From: DASSHC01 sp035693105
GTDB taxonomy: Bacteria; Chloroflexota; Chloroflexia; Thermomicrobiales; Thermomicrobiaceae
DNA length: 32,619 nucleotides
Direction of reading: 5' to 3'
Assembly: GCA_035693105.1 (NCBI GenBank)
Contig: DASSHC010000383.1
Span: 1 to 32,619, forward strand
Shown: positions 32,212 through 32,619 of the stretch, piece by piece
Numbering within the stretch: the first letter of the stretch is position 1
Layout of the letters: each line of letters opens with the position of its first letter
Position numbers and translations under genes: made by a program
The notes under the pieces: model-generated
Databases searched by the model: none
The model's input: only the letters and a program-made list of their open reading frames with translations
What the model was told of the DNA's origin: nothing

Positions 32212-32619
32212 TTAGTCCGGCGGCGTGCCGGAGAGCGTGCGGATCTCGCGCACGCCGGGGATGTGGCGCAGGGTCTCCAGCAGCGGGGCGAGCGTCGCGC
32301 TGGTGTGCGGCTGGGTCAGGGTCAATTCGACGCGGTCCGCGTGGCCCTCGGCGCTGGGCTCGATCACGATCTGCTCAATGCCGACCCCCGCCGACTGAAT
32401 GACCGCCTCGATGGTCGGGAGCGTGCCCTGGCGCCGGTCGACCACCAGCGTCAAGAGCTGCGGCTGGCGCTGGGTGAAGATGCGGTGCTCGATCGGCTTG
32501 ATCCCTGCCAGGATCAGCAGGGCCAGCACGGTGGCGGCCATCGCGGCCAGGTACATGCCGCCGCCGACCGCCAGCCCGATGGCGGCCACCGCCCAGATGC
32601 TGGCCGCCGTGGTCAGCCC
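32212..32619 (-). CDS. MgtC/SapB family membrane protein, partial (C-terminal part)
   Basis: The frame is open from the window edge to a TAA and gives 136 residues. GLTTAASIWAVAAIGLAVGGG is the conserved MgtC/SapB membrane motif, followed by another hydrophobic helix (AAMAATVLALLILAGI). A soluble C-terminal domain of about 90 residues (LLTLVVDRRQGTLPTIEAVI) resembles the ACT-like tail of MgtC/YhiD proteins. The family acts at the inner membrane in magnesium and acid-stress physiology; the precise role here is unknown. The N-terminal membrane segments lie outside the window. Confidence 0.88.
   Translation of the reverse strand, partial: GLTTAASIWAVAAIGLAVGGGMYLAAMAATVLALLILAGIKPIEHRIFTQRQPQLLTLVVDRRQGTLPTIEAVIQSAGVGIEQIVIEPSAEGHADRVELTLTQPHTSATLAPLLETLRHIPGVREIRTLSGTPPD

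Overview
This is a high-GC window (roughly 70% by eye, not counted) of tightly packed bacterial chromosome. Gene content, the Cys-pair form of ribosomal protein L28, the rpmB/fakA/recG neighbourhood and the dispersed palindromic repeats suggest a Chloroflexota bacterium, perhaps of the Thermomicrobia type. That placement is inference; no rRNA gene is present. Almost everything is core chromosome. No phage, CRISPR array, tRNA gene or transposase gene was seen.

Positions 1-11549 (+ strand) hold a division and cell wall (dcw) cluster: the last codons of a penicillin-binding protein, then murF, mraY, murD, ftsW, murC, murB, ddl, ftsQ, ftsZ and nrdR. Genes overlap by 1-4 bases or sit within about 15 bases of each other, except for a 333-base gap before ftsZ that probably holds its own promoter. 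murE, murG and ftsA are absent from their usual places. The cluster makes UDP-MurNAc-pentapeptide and lipid I, polymerises septal wall and builds the Z ring. After nrdR comes an unrecognised 368-residue protein with a possible Cys/His/Asp active site.

Positions 12961-19000 are mixed. trxA (-) has a strong terminator. Divergent from it are two GT4-type glycosyltransferases and a flavin-reductase-like protein, starting from a TATAAT so close to the ATG that the message may be leaderless. Then come a nested palindromic repeat region, a MqnA-like binding-fold protein (-) and a WD40-repeat lipoprotein gene broken by two stops and a frameshift.

Positions 19209-25494 hold a (-) operon fakA-degV-degV-recG facing rpmB (+). 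FakA plus two DegV/FakB proteins form a complete candidate fatty acid kinase. The pairing with rpmB and recG resembles the arrangement known from Firmicutes.

Positions 25801-32619 are all on the - strand: a serine beta-lactamase-fold protein, prmC and prfA (the methyltransferase and its release-factor substrate), a Rossmann/SLOG protein with a 2',3'-cyclic phosphodiesterase, a lipoprotein cytochrome c, a 77-residue unknown, and the end of an MgtC/SapB membrane protein.

The least explained material is the intergenic repeats. One family of long palindromes (16320-16612, 31751-32071) is built from hairpins nested inside terminal inverted repeats. A second family of about 100-115 bp inverted repeats lies just beyond the stop codons of three - strand genes. 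A third is a pair of small related hairpins at 12751-12869.
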